This document shows, piece after piece, positions 9,379 to 19,150 of a stretch of 64,000 bases of DNA. Source of the stretch: CAVOEB01 sp965249645 (GTDB lineage Bacteria > Pseudomonadota > Alphaproteobacteria > UBA828 > JAPUJA01); assembly GCA_965249645.1 (NCBI GenBank), contig CBDFML010000012.1, forward strand, positions 186,001 through 250,000, in the 5' to 3' direction. The first letter of the stretch is position 1, and every line of letters starts with the position of its first letter. Made by a program: the position numbers and the translations under genes. Under the pieces are notes generated by a model. That model was not told the origin of the DNA. It saw nothing but the letters and a program-made list of their open reading frames with translations, and made no database searches.

Positions 9379-9413
9379 GGGTTCCCGACAGGCGAGTGAA
9401 GGGTAAGACGCAG

Positions 9414-10511
9414 ATGCCGTGGACGAACCAGGGTGGCGGAGGCAGCGGAGGCGGTGGCGGCGGCGGCCAGGGGCCGTGGGGCCGCGGGCCGTCGGGACCG
9501 GGCCAGCCCGACCTCGAGGAATTCCTGCGCCGCAGCCAGGAACGCATGAAGCGCTGGTTCCCGGGCGGCGCCAAGGGCGCGCGCGGGGTTATGATTCTGG
9601 TCCTGATTGCGATCGCCATCTGGCTCGCCAGCGGCTTCTATCGCGTCCAGCCCGACGAGCAGGGCGTGGTGCTCCGCTTCGGCGAGTGGGTCAAGACCAC
9701 CCAGCCGGGCCTGAACTATCACCTGCCGACACCCATCGAATCGGTCATCACGCCGAAGATTCTCAGGATCAACCGGGTCGAGGTCGGCTTCCGCACGAAC
9801 CCCGAACTGCCCGGCTCCGGCGCCCGTCCAGTGCCCGGGGAGAGCCTGATGCTGACCGGCGACGAGAACATCGTCGACATCAACTTCACCGTGTTCTGGC
9901 AGATCAAGGACGCCGGGCAATTCCTGTTCAATATCCGCAGTCCGGAACAGACGATGCATGACGTGGCCGAAAGCGCGATGCGCGAGATCATCGGCAAGAC
10001 CGAGATCGCAAGCGCTCTGGCCGAGGGCCGCGCCGCGATCGAGGCGGAAACCCATGAGCTGATCCAGACGGTGCTCGACGAATACGGAGCGGGAATTCTC
10101 GTGCGCAACGTCGAGTTGCAGAAGGTCGATCCGCCCGAGGCGGTGATCGAATCGTTCCGCGACGTGCAGCGGGCGCGCGCCGACCAGCAGCGAGAGATCA
10201 ACCAGGCCGAGGGCTACCGGCGTGACATCCTGCCCCGCGCCCGCGGCGAAGCCGAGCGCATCCTGCAGGAGGCGCAGGCCTACCGCCAGGAGCGGGTGGC
10301 CGCCGCCGAGGGCGACGCCCAGCGCTTTCTTTCGGTCTATGAAGAGTACCGCCAGGCCAAGGAAATCACACGCAAGCGCATCTTTCTCGAGACCATGGAA
10401 GGAATTCTGGCCGGGATGGACAAGATCATCGTCGACATCGAGGGTTCCGGCGTGCTGCCCTACCTGCCGCTCAACGAGCTGCAGAAACCGAAGCAGCAGG
10501 GGGAGAACTAG
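9414..10511 (+). CDS. hflK: FtsH protease modulator HflK
   Basis: HflK forms with HflC a large inner-membrane cage around the FtsH protease and limits its access to membrane substrates. The protein is 365 residues from the ATG at 9414 (MPWTNQGGGGSG). The first 40 residues are a Gly-rich cytosolic tail, followed by a single membrane span (roughly 60-80, GVMILVLIAIAIWLASGFY), the SPFH/band 7 domain with VQPDEQGVVLRFGEW, and a long charged coiled-coil (YRRDILPRARGEAERILQEA). The much longer open frame upstream on this strand is antisense to mrp and not coding. hflC follows after 3 bp. Confidence 0.96.
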   Translation: MPWTNQGGGGSGGGGGGGQGPWGRGPSGPGQPDLEEFLRRSQERMKRWFPGGAKGARGVMILVLIAIAIWLASGFYRVQPDEQGVVLRFGEWVKTTQPGLNYHLPTPIESVITPKILRINRVEVGFRTNPELPGSGARPVPGESLMLTGDENIVDINFTVFWQIKDAGQFLFNIRSPEQTMHDVAESAMREIIGKTEIASALAEGRAAIEAETHELIQTVLDEYGAGILVRNVELQKVDPPEAVIESFRDVQRARADQQREINQAEGYRRDILPRARGEAERILQEAQAYRQERVAAAEGDAQRFLSVYEEYRQAKEITRKRIFLETMEGILAGMDKIIVDIEGSGVLPYLPLNELQKPKQQGEN

Positions 10512-10514
10512 GCC

Positions 10515-11390
10515 ATGAGCCGCGGACGCCTCATCGCCATCGGTATCGGGTTGCTCGTCATCCTGATCCTGGTGCTCGCGTCGACCTTCAAAGTGCGCCA
10601 GGGCGAGCAGGCGCTGCTCCTCCAGTTCGGCGACCCGCGCGCGGTCATCACCGAGCCCGGGCTTTATGTGAAGTTCCCGTTCGTCCAGAACGTCGAGTAT
10701 TTCGAAAGGCGCATCCTCGACTACGACGTCCCCGTCGAAGAGGTCATCGGCTCGGATCAGAAGCGTCTCGTGGTCGACACCTTCGCGCGCTACCGCATCG
10801 TCGACCCGCTCAAGTTCTACCAGACCGTGGGCACGGAAGGCTCCGTGCGCGCGCGGCTCGGCGCCATCCTCAACGCCCGAACCCGCGAAGTCCTGGGCCA
10901 GGTGCCGCTGATCACCGTGCTCTCGGGCGAACGGCGTGATTTGATGGGCCAGATCGCCGCGCTGGTGAACCTCGACGCCGCCGGCTTCGGGGTCGACGTG
11001 CTCGACGTGCGCATCAAGCGGGCCGACCTGCCCGAGCAGAACAGCCAGGCGATTTACCTGCGGATGCAGACGGAACGCGAGCGCGAGGCCAAAGAGTTCC
11101 GTGCCCAGGGCGCCGAGATGGCCCAGCGCATCCGCTCGTCAGCCGAACGCGAGCGCACGGTGCTTCTTGCCGAGGCCGAGCGCGACGCCCAGATCCTGCG
11201 CGGCCAGGGCGACGCCGAGCGCATCCGCATCTTCGGCGAAGCGGTCAACGCCGATCCCGAATTCTACGCCTTCCTGCGTAGCATGGAGGCCTACAGCCGA
11301 GCGTTTTCCTCCGACGACACCACCATGGTGCTGACCCCGGACAGCGAGTTCTTCGAGTACTTCGATGTTGCTCCCGGGTCGGGAGACTGA
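10515..11390 (+). CDS. hflC: FtsH protease modulator HflC
   Basis: HflC is the partner of HflK in the HflKC-FtsH membrane complex. It has 291 residues: an N-terminal membrane segment at about 4-24 (LIAIGIGLLVILILVLAST), the band 7 domain with FKVRQGEQALLLQFGDPRAV, the conserved LGAILNARTREVLGQVPL stretch, and a coiled-coil rich in AERERTVLLAEAERDAQI. The ATG at 10515 lies 3 bp after the hflK stop, with GGGGGAGAA overlapping the end of hflK as ribosome site. The DegP-like protease gene follows on the same strand, as in most alphaproteobacteria. Confidence 0.96.
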   Translation: MSRGRLIAIGIGLLVILILVLASTFKVRQGEQALLLQFGDPRAVITEPGLYVKFPFVQNVEYFERRILDYDVPVEEVIGSDQKRLVVDTFARYRIVDPLKFYQTVGTEGSVRARLGAILNARTREVLGQVPLITVLSGERRDLMGQIAALVNLDAAGFGVDVLDVRIKRADLPEQNSQAIYLRMQTEREREAKEFRAQGAEMAQRIRSSAERERTVLLAEAERDAQILRGQGDAERIRIFGEAVNADPEFYAFLRSMEAYSRAFSSDDTTMVLTPDSEFFEYFDVAPGSGD

Positions 11391-11433
11391 CCGCTAGCGC
11401 GGCGTCTGTCGGCAGGTTGCCGGGTTGCGCCCG

Positions 11434-12894
11434 ATGATAGGCATGGGTTTACCGATCGCCATTTTCCGCCGCACCGCACCGGCCGGCTTTGCTGTTGTGC
11501 TGCTGCTGGTCGCGGCCGCCGCGCAGGCGCGCACGCCCACGGAGAGCTTCGCCGATCTGGTCGAGCAACTGACGCCCGCGGTGGTCAATATTTCGACCAC
11601 CCAGCAGGCGCCGGCGAATCCCCACGGCGACGGCGCGGACGAGTTTTTCGATTACTTCGGGCTGCCCAACCCCCACGACGAGGGCGCGCCGAACGGTCAG
11701 ACCGTCACCTCGCTGGGCTCGGGTTTCATCGTCGACGCGAGCGGCCTCGTGGTGACCAACAACCACGTCATCGAGGGGGCCAGCGCGATCACCGTGATCC
11801 TGGACGACGAGACCCGGCTCGCCGCCCAGATCCTGGGGCGCGATGCGCGGACCGACCTTGCGTTGCTCAAGGTCGAGGCGGACGGGCCGCTGCCCTTCGT
11901 CGAGTTCGGCGATTCCGACGCCGCGCGGGTGGGCGACTGGGTGATCGCCATCGGCAACCCGTTCGGGCTGGGCAACACGGTGACCGCGGGCATCATTTCG
12001 GCGCGCGGCCGCGATATCAACGCCGGCCCCTACGACGACTTCATCCAGACCGACGCACCGATTAACCGGGGCAACTCGGGCGGCCCGATGTTCGACATGG
12101 AGGGCAAGGTGATCGGCGTGAACACGCTGATTTTTTCGCCCTCGGGTGGCAGCGTGGGCATCGGCTTCGCGACACCCGCCTCGCTGGCCTCTCCGATCAT
12201 CGAACAGCTGGCAAGTTACGGCCACGCAAGGCGGGGTTGGCTGGGCGTCCGAATCCAGACGGTCTCCGAGGAAATCGCGGAAAACCTGGGCCTCGCCGAC
12301 ACCGCGGGCGCGCTGGTCGCGTCGGTGACCGAGGACGGCCCGGCGGAGGTGGCGAACATCCAGGCGGGCGACGTGATCCTGCGGTTCGACGGCATCGACG
12401 TGCCCAAGCGCCGCGACCTGCCGCGCATCGTCGCCGACACACCGGTGGGCAAGCAGGTCGAGGTGGAGGTCTGGCGTGACGGCGAGAGGATCACGATTGC
12501 CGTGACCATCGGCGAACTGGCCGACAAGCCGGCGCCACTCGCCGCCGCCGAGCCCGCGCCCGAGACGCCGGACGGGGCGCCGGCCGAGACGCCGGGGCAG
12601 GTTGCGGTCGCGGGCCTCGTCGTCGCGGCGCTGACCCCCGAACTGCGCACGCGCTTCAATCTGCCGGAAGATGCGGCGGGCCTCGTCGTGCTCGAGGTCG
12701 ACGACGGCGCGGCGAACAACGGCTTCGAGGCCGGCGATCTTATCGTCGCCGTCGGGCCGCGCGAGGTGGACAATCCCGAGGCGCTGGCCCGCGCGGTCGA
12801 GACATTGCGCGCGAACGGCGCCAGCGCCGCGTTCCTGCTGCGCGAGCGGGCGGGCAACCGGCGGTTCGTGCCGCTGGAGTTCGACACGGGCTAG
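11434..12894 (+). CDS. Periplasmic serine protease, DegP/HtrA (Do) family
   Basis: A trypsin-like periplasmic protease and quality-control factor. From the ATG at 11434 it has 486 residues; a TTG at 11425 and an ATG at 11443 are alternative starts, none with a strong ribosome site. A signal peptide is evident (FAVVLLLVAAAAQA, cleavage after AQA). The catalytic triad is His111 (TNNHVIEG), Asp141 (DARTDLALL) and Ser215 (RGNSGGPMF). Two PDZ domains follow, the first at RRGWLGVRIQTV, the second at the C-terminus, joined by a Pro/Ala-rich linker (EPAPETPDGAPAETPGQ). It follows hflC by about 40 bp and is probably co-transcribed with hflKC. Confidence 0.93.
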   Translation: MIGMGLPIAIFRRTAPAGFAVVLLLVAAAAQARTPTESFADLVEQLTPAVVNISTTQQAPANPHGDGADEFFDYFGLPNPHDEGAPNGQTVTSLGSGFIVDASGLVVTNNHVIEGASAITVILDDETRLAAQILGRDARTDLALLKVEADGPLPFVEFGDSDAARVGDWVIAIGNPFGLGNTVTAGIISARGRDINAGPYDDFIQTDAPINRGNSGGPMFDMEGKVIGVNTLIFSPSGGSVGIGFATPASLASPIIEQLASYGHARRGWLGVRIQTVSEEIAENLGLADTAGALVASVTEDGPAEVANIQAGDVILRFDGIDVPKRRDLPRIVADTPVGKQVEVEVWRDGERITIAVTIGELADKPAPLAAAEPAPETPDGAPAETPGQVAVAGLVVAALTPELRTRFNLPEDAAGLVVLEVDDGAANNGFEAGDLIVAVGPREVDNPEALARAVETLRANGASAAFLLRERAGNRRFVPLEFDTG

Positions 12895-12921
12895 GCGCGC
12901 GCGTTAGCGCGGAGCAAGACG

Positions 12922-14178
12922 GTGAGCAGCCAAGACGCGCAAGCCACACCTCATGACGCAGGGCCGCTGGTCCGCCCGTTTGCGGGCCTGCGCCCGCCTG
13001 CCGGGCGGGCCGTCGAATTCGCAGCTCCCCCCTACGACGTGCTGAGCAGCGACGAAGCGCGCCTCCGGGCGGCGGACCGGCCCGACAGCTTCCTGCACAT
13101 CACCAAGCCGGAGATCGACTTCGCGCCCGGCACGGCGCCCGAGGGAGCGGCGTTGCACGCACACGCCGGGGCCCGCTTTCGAGCAATGTGCGCCGACGGG
13201 CGGCTGGTCGCCGATCCGGCGCCCCGCTACACGCTTTATCGCCTGACCCGGGGCGCTCACAGCCAGACGGGCGTGGCGCTTGCTGCCTCGCTCGACGCTT
13301 ACCGGTCGGGGCGCATCCGTCGCCACGAGCTGACCCGGCCCGACAAGGAGGACGACCGGGTGCTCAACATCGAGGGCGTGGGCGCCCAGACCGAACCCGT
13401 GCTGCTGGTGCACCGGCCCGATCCGGAATTGGGCGCCGAGATCGAGGCGCTGGCGGCAGCCACTCCCGAGGTCGAATTTACCGACGACGAGGGGGTCGGT
13501 CACGCGCTCTGGCCGGTTGCCGACGCGGCGGCAATCGGGGCGCTCGACGCCCGGCTCAACGGACTGGACGCGCTCTACATCGCCGACGGCCATCACCGCT
13601 CTGCCGCCGCCGCGCGGATCGCCGAGCGTCAGCCGCAGGATGCGGCGGCTTGGTTTCTTGCCGTGGCGTTTTCCGCCGAGAGCGTGCGCATCCTCGATTA
13701 CAACCGGGTGGTGCGCGATCTGGGAGACTTGAGCGCGGAAGGCTTTCTCGACCGGCTGGGCGCGGCGTTCGAGGTCGTTCAAGCCGATACGCCCGTGCGC
13801 CCGGCCGCGCGCCACGAATTCGGCCTCGTGCTGGCGGGGCGCTGGTACCGGCTCGGCTTGCGCCGCCCGCCGGACGCAGACGCGCCGGCTCTGGAGCGGC
13901 TCGACGTCGCGCTGCTGGCACGCCATCTGCTCGAGCCGATCCTGGGAATCACCGAGCCCCGGACCGATCCCAGGGTCGACTTCATCGGTGGCGTGCGGGG
14001 GCTGGCAGCTCTCGAGGCGGCGGTCGCCTCGGGCGGTTGGGCCGCGGGCATCGCACTTTATCCCACCGCCATCGACGATCTCATGGCGGTGGCCGATGCC
14101 GGTCTGGTGATGCCGCCCAAATCCACCTGGTTCGACCCCAAGCTGGCCGATGGCCTCGTTAGCTACCCCTTCGCGTGA
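12922..14178 (+). CDS. DUF1015 family protein
   Basis: A 418-residue cytosolic protein of the widespread DUF1015 family. The GTG at 12922 follows GGAGCAAGACG. Family landmarks are PPYDVLSSDEA near residue 40, the central IADGHHRSAAAARI around 225, and SVRILDYNRVVRDL. The DGHHR signature resembles that of ParB/SerK-like nucleotide-handling folds, but no function is established for this protein. No membrane segment or signal peptide is seen. miaA begins 29 bp inside its 3' end, so the two are translationally linked. Confidence 0.85.
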   Translation: MSSQDAQATPHDAGPLVRPFAGLRPPAGRAVEFAAPPYDVLSSDEARLRAADRPDSFLHITKPEIDFAPGTAPEGAALHAHAGARFRAMCADGRLVADPAPRYTLYRLTRGAHSQTGVALAASLDAYRSGRIRRHELTRPDKEDDRVLNIEGVGAQTEPVLLVHRPDPELGAEIEALAAATPEVEFTDDEGVGHALWPVADAAAIGALDARLNGLDALYIADGHHRSAAAARIAERQPQDAAAWFLAVAFSAESVRILDYNRVVRDLGDLSAEGFLDRLGAAFEVVQADTPVRPAARHEFGLVLAGRWYRLGLRRPPDADAPALERLDVALLARHLLEPILGITEPRTDPRVDFIGGVRGLAALEAAVASGGWAAGIALYPTAIDDLMAVADAGLVMPPKSTWFDPKLADGLVSYPFA

Positions 14179-15118
14179 GCCGGCCGTCCTGCTGCTGGGC
14201 GGGCCAACGGCGAGCGGCAAGTCGGCGCTGGCGGCGGCGGCGGCGCGCGCCCTCGACGGCGTGATCATCAACGCCGACAGCATGCAGATCTATCGCGAGA
14301 TGAACCGGATCACGGCCCGGCCCGACGCAGGCTCGCTGGCCGGCGCACCCCACCGGCTTTATGGCGTACGCTCCATGGCCGAGCCCTGCAGCGCCGCCGC
14401 GTGGCGGGCGCTGGCGCTGGACGAGATCGCGGCTGCACGGGCCGCGGGCCGGCGCGCGATCCTGGTCGGCGGAACCGGGCTGTATTTTCGCGCGCTTCGC
14501 GACGGGCTGGCGCCGGTGCCGTCGATCCCCGCGGCCGTGCGCACGGCCGCACGGGCCCGCTTGGAGGCGGAAGGAGCGGCCGCGCTCCACGCCCGGCTTG
14601 GGGCGCGCGACCCGGAGAGCGCGGCAAGGCTTTCGCCGGGGGACAGCCAGCGAATTTTGCGCGCCTGGGAGGTGCTCGAGGCGACGGGACGCAGCCTGGC
14701 TGCCTGGCAGCGCGAGCCGGCGGCGGACGGGATCCCGGCGGGCCGTCTGGTCGAACTCGTGATCGAGCCCGCGCGCGAGGCGCTCTACGCCGCGTGCGAC
14801 GCCCGCTTCGCCGAGATCGCTGCGCAGGGCGGCGTCGAAGAGGCGCGCGCCGTCGCGGCGCTGGAGCTCGATCCGGCGCTCCCGGCCATGAAGGCCGTGG
14901 GCCTGCGCGAGCTGATCGGGCTGGCCGCGGGCCGGACCACGCGCGAGGCGGCGCTCGAGGCGGGGATGCGGGCGACCCGGCGCTATGCCAAGCGCCAGCT
15001 CACCTGGTTTCGTCACCAGATGGCGGACGCGGCGCGGATCGAGGCGCGCGTCACGCCCGAGACGCTCGAGCGCGCGCTCGCTGTGGCGAGCCGGATTGTG
15101 TTGACCGATTCGGCCTAA
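14150..15118 (+). CDS. miaA: tRNA dimethylallyltransferase MiaA
   Basis: MiaA transfers a dimethylallyl group to N6 of A37 in tRNAs reading codons that begin with U. It has 322 residues. The P-loop GGPTASGKSALA is at 17-28, followed by VIINADSMQIYREM, the tRNA-binding DAGSLAGAPHRLYG and AILVGGTGLYFRAL. The C-terminal end has the typical GMRATRRYAKRQLTWFRHQ. The ATG at 14150 lies inside DUF1015. The gene is followed by the ilvBN-ilvC genes, separated by a 131-bp gap with hairpins. Confidence 0.96.
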   Translation: MASLATPSREPAVLLLGGPTASGKSALAAAAARALDGVIINADSMQIYREMNRITARPDAGSLAGAPHRLYGVRSMAEPCSAAAWRALALDEIAAARAAGRRAILVGGTGLYFRALRDGLAPVPSIPAAVRTAARARLEAEGAAALHARLGARDPESAARLSPGDSQRILRAWEVLEATGRSLAAWQREPAADGIPAGRLVELVIEPAREALYAACDARFAEIAAQGGVEEARAVAALELDPALPAMKAVGLRELIGLAAGRTTREAALEAGMRATRRYAKRQLTWFRHQMADAARIEARVTPETLERALAVASRIVLTDSA

Positions 15119-15177
15119 GCGACTAGTTTTGCTAGCCTTTACGGGCGCGCCGCACCAGATCACTTACATGGGGAACG

Positions 15178-15195
15178 CCGCTGGGTTCAGCGGCG
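15178..15195 (+). promoter_or_regulatory. Hairpin in the ilvB leader
   Basis: CGCCGCTG-GGTT-CAGCGGCG is a perfect 8-bp stem with a 4-base loop, about 55 bases before the ilvB start. A second GGCC-TGC-GGCC repeat follows at about 15222-15233. Together they could control ilvB expression in the transcript or end the miaA transcript, but there is no run of T and no clear leader peptide. Confidence 0.4.
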
Positions 15196-15249
15196 CGGTA
15201 GCGTGCCGTCATGGCGTGAGGCGGCCTGCGGCCTCAGGAAAGGCAAAAC

Positions 15250-17010
<1,761 letters not shown>

Positions 17011-17043
17011 GCCCCGGCCAAGCCGCTGCCCGAGGAAACGCCT

Positions 17044-17562
17044 ATGGATTCCGTTGCTATCGAACGCCACACAATCTCGGTCCTGGTCGACAACGAGGCG
17101 GGTGTACTCGCGCGCGTGGTCGGGTTGTTCTCGGGGCGCGGCTACAATATCGAGAGCCTGACCGTCGCCGAGGTGGACACTGCGGACACGGTGTCGCGGA
17201 TTACCCTGGTGACCTCGGGCACGCCGATGACCATCGAGCAGATCAAGGCGCAGCTCGAGCGCCTCGTGCCGGTTCACCGGGTCAACGACCTGACCGTCGA
17301 GGGACCCTCGGTCGAGCGCGAGCTGGCGCTGATCAAGGTCGCCGAGACCGGCGAGAAGCGCGTCGAGGCGCTGCGCATCGCGGACATCTTCCGCGCCCGC
17401 GTGGTCGACGCCACCAACGATTCATTCGTGTTCGAGATGACCGGCGGCACGGATAAGCTCGACGCCTTCATCAAGCTGATGGCGCCGCTCGGGCTGGTCG
17501 AGATTTCGCGCACCGGGGTGGTCGCCATATCGCGCGGCGCCGACGCGCCGCCAACCGACTGA
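17044..17562 (+). CDS. ilvN: Acetolactate synthase, small regulatory subunit
   Basis: The regulatory partner of IlvB. It has 172 residues: an N-terminal ACT domain (HTISVLVDNEAGVLARVVGL, then SGRGYNIESLTVA) that binds valine, and a C-terminal ALS_ss_C domain (ALIKVAETGEKRVEALRIAD, then FEMTGGTDKLDAFIKLM). Length matches the long IlvH/IlvN type. The ATG at 17044 follows GAGGAAACGCCT. It sits between ilvB and ilvC, as in most alphaproteobacteria. Confidence 0.96.
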   Translation: MDSVAIERHTISVLVDNEAGVLARVVGLFSGRGYNIESLTVAEVDTADTVSRITLVTSGTPMTIEQIKAQLERLVPVHRVNDLTVEGPSVERELALIKVAETGEKRVEALRIADIFRARVVDATNDSFVFEMTGGTDKLDAFIKLMAPLGLVEISRTGVVAISRGADAPPTD

Positions 17563-17595
17563 CGCCACGAGACCAATCCAGGGGGAATCATCGCC

Positions 17596-18615
17596 ATGCG
17601 TGTCTATTACGATCAAGACGCCGACGTTAATCTGATCAAGTCGAAGAAGGTGGCCATCATCGGCTATGGCAGCCAGGGTCACGCCCACGCAAACAACCTC
17701 AACGACAGCGGTTGTGCCGACGTCGTCGTCGGTCTGCGGCCCGATTCGACGAGTGTCGCCAAGGCCGAAGGCGCGGGGCTCAAGGTGATGGGCGTGGCCG
17801 AGGCCGCCGGCTGGGCCGACGTCGTCATGGTGCTGACCCCCGATGAGCTGCAACCGGGACTGTATGGCGAGACGCTCCGCGAGGCGCTGCAGCCCGGGGC
17901 GGCGCTCGCGTTTGCCCACGGCTTCGCGATCCATTTCCGGGTAATCGAACCGCGCGACGACCTCGACGTCTTCATGGTCGCGCCCAAGGGACCGGGCCAC
18001 ACGGTGCGCTCGGAATATCAGCGCGGCGGCGGCGTGCCCTGCCTGCTGGCCGTGCACCAGGACGCCTCGGGCAATGCGGTCGACATCGGGCTGTCCTACG
18101 CCGCGGGCATTGGCGGCGGCCGTGCCGGGGTGATCGAGACCAGCTTTCGCGAGGAATGCGAGACCGACCTGTTCGGCGAACAGGTGGTGCTGTGCGGTGG
18201 GCTGACGTCGTTGATCACGGCGGCCTTCGAGACCCTGGTCGAGGCGGGCTACGCGCCCGAGATGGCCTATTTTGAATGTCTCCACGAGGTCAAGCTGATC
18301 GTCGATCTGATCTACGAGGGCGGCATCGCGAACATGCGCTATTCGATCTCGAACACCGCCGAGTTCGGAGATTATTCGCGCGGCTCGCGGGTAATCAACG
18401 ACGCCGTGCGTGACGAGATGCGACAGATCCTCAAGGAAATTCAGACCGGCCAGTTCGCCAGCGAGTGGGTCACGGAGAACAAGGCCGGACAACCCGCCTT
18501 CAAGGCGATGCGCCGGCGCGAGGCGGAACACCCGATCGAGGAGGTCGGCGAGCGCTTGCGCGCCATGATGCCCTGGATTGCGGCCAACAAGCTAGTCGAC
18601 AAGTCGAAGAACTAG
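17596..18615 (+). CDS. ilvC: Ketol-acid reductoisomerase (class I)
   Basis: Converts acetolactate or acetohydroxybutyrate to the dihydroxy acid with NADPH and Mg. The 339-residue length and single C-terminal domain mark the short class I form. The nucleotide-binding motif GYGSQGHAHA begins at residue 23. Conserved metal and substrate residues lie in MVAPKGPGHTVR, ETDLFGEQVVLCGGL, EAGYAPEMAYFECLHE and MRYSISNTAE. The ATG at 17596 follows AGGGGGAAT. GC-rich hairpins follow the stop codon directly, probably ending the ilvBNC transcript. Confidence 0.97.
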   Translation: MRVYYDQDADVNLIKSKKVAIIGYGSQGHAHANNLNDSGCADVVVGLRPDSTSVAKAEGAGLKVMGVAEAAGWADVVMVLTPDELQPGLYGETLREALQPGAALAFAHGFAIHFRVIEPRDDLDVFMVAPKGPGHTVRSEYQRGGGVPCLLAVHQDASGNAVDIGLSYAAGIGGGRAGVIETSFREECETDLFGEQVVLCGGLTSLITAAFETLVEAGYAPEMAYFECLHEVKLIVDLIYEGGIANMRYSISNTAEFGDYSRGSRVINDAVRDEMRQILKEIQTGQFASEWVTENKAGQPAFKAMRRREAEHPIEEVGERLRAMMPWIAANKLVDKSKN

Positions 18616-18637
18616 GGCCGGGCGCCGGGCCCGGCCC
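18615..18637 (+). terminator. GC-rich hairpin abutting the ilvC stop codon
   Basis: GGGCCGGG, a 7-base loop and CCCGGCCC form an 8-bp stem beginning at the last base of the ilvC stop codon. There is no T-run. It may protect or end the transcript. Confidence 0.35.
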
Positions 18638-18652
18638 GGACCCTGGTAGCGA

Positions 18653-18684
18653 ACGAGCGCCCACCCCCACAGGCGGGCGCTCGT
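18653..18684 (+). terminator. Long hairpin downstream of ilvC
   Basis: ACGAGCGCCC (18653-18662) pairs perfectly with GGGCGCTCGT (18675-18684) across a 12-base loop. It is followed by ATGCTTTGCG, not a strong U-tract. This is the best candidate for the 3' end of ilvBNC. Confidence 0.5.
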
Positions 18685-18851
18685 ATGCTTTGCGAGGCGG
18701 CTAAGGCGCGAAACTCACGGGCGCCGTCAAGAGAAGCAGACAAGCTCCTCCCCGGATTGGGTTTTTCATCTCTGTGGCAGATCGGCCCAGAGTGCCCAAA
18801 ACGCGAATTTCTGTTGCGTTTCAAGGGGAAAAAAGCGTAGAACGGAAATTG

Positions 18852-18900
18852 GTTAACGGCGGCGGATTAAGTTGGCGTTAACTCAGTTTGTGCCTATCTA
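18852..18900 (+). promoter_or_regulatory. Probable leuA promoter with overlapping inverted-repeat operator
   Basis: TTGGCG (18872-18877), 17 bases, and TATCTA (18895-18900) look like a sigma70-type promoter. An inverted repeat GTTAACG (18852-18858) / CGTTAAC (18876-18882) overlaps the -35 and spacer, the position expected for an activator or repressor site. Transcription would start near 18907, leaving a leader of about 245 bases before leuA. Confidence 0.4.
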
Positions 18901-19150
18901 GAAGTGACTGGATGGGCGCGTTGGGGCGGATCGCGAGCGAAAAATGGATATTATCGTTTCATATCAAGGATCTGGTGTGATTCGTGGTGATCGCTACGCG
19001 AGCTCCCGTCTATGCGGAATTCGGGAATTCCGTGTCTTGGCGCGGCGACTTAGGCGCCCCCGGACGGATTGACGCTGCCTATTGCAGCAGTCGTTCGGGG
19101 ATCGGATTTGTGCCTTGCAATGCCGACACCAAGACATGAGGACCTAAGCC
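18901..19150 (+). promoter_or_regulatory. leuA leader region with palindromes
   Basis: This stretch holds a palindrome CGGAATTC-GG-GAATTCCG (19015-19032) and a small hairpin GCTGC-CTATT-GCAGC near 19074-19088. A 42-codon ORF (18944-19072) is present, but it has only three leucines, spread out, and no clear ribosome site, so it does not look like a leucine-attenuator peptide. No known riboswitch was recognised. Confidence 0.35.

Noticed and set aside
9249..10055. - strand extension of the mrp frame across hflK
   Set aside because: The DUF59 start at 9248 and normal Mrp length fix the gene; the extension is antisense to hflK.
12904..14283. 459-codon antisense frame over DUF1015
   Set aside because: Composition follows the reverse of the real gene; no domain recognised. 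Common in GC-rich DNA.
18944..19072. Leucine-rich leader peptide for leuA attenuation
   Set aside because: Only three scattered leucines in 42 codons and no clear ribosome site.
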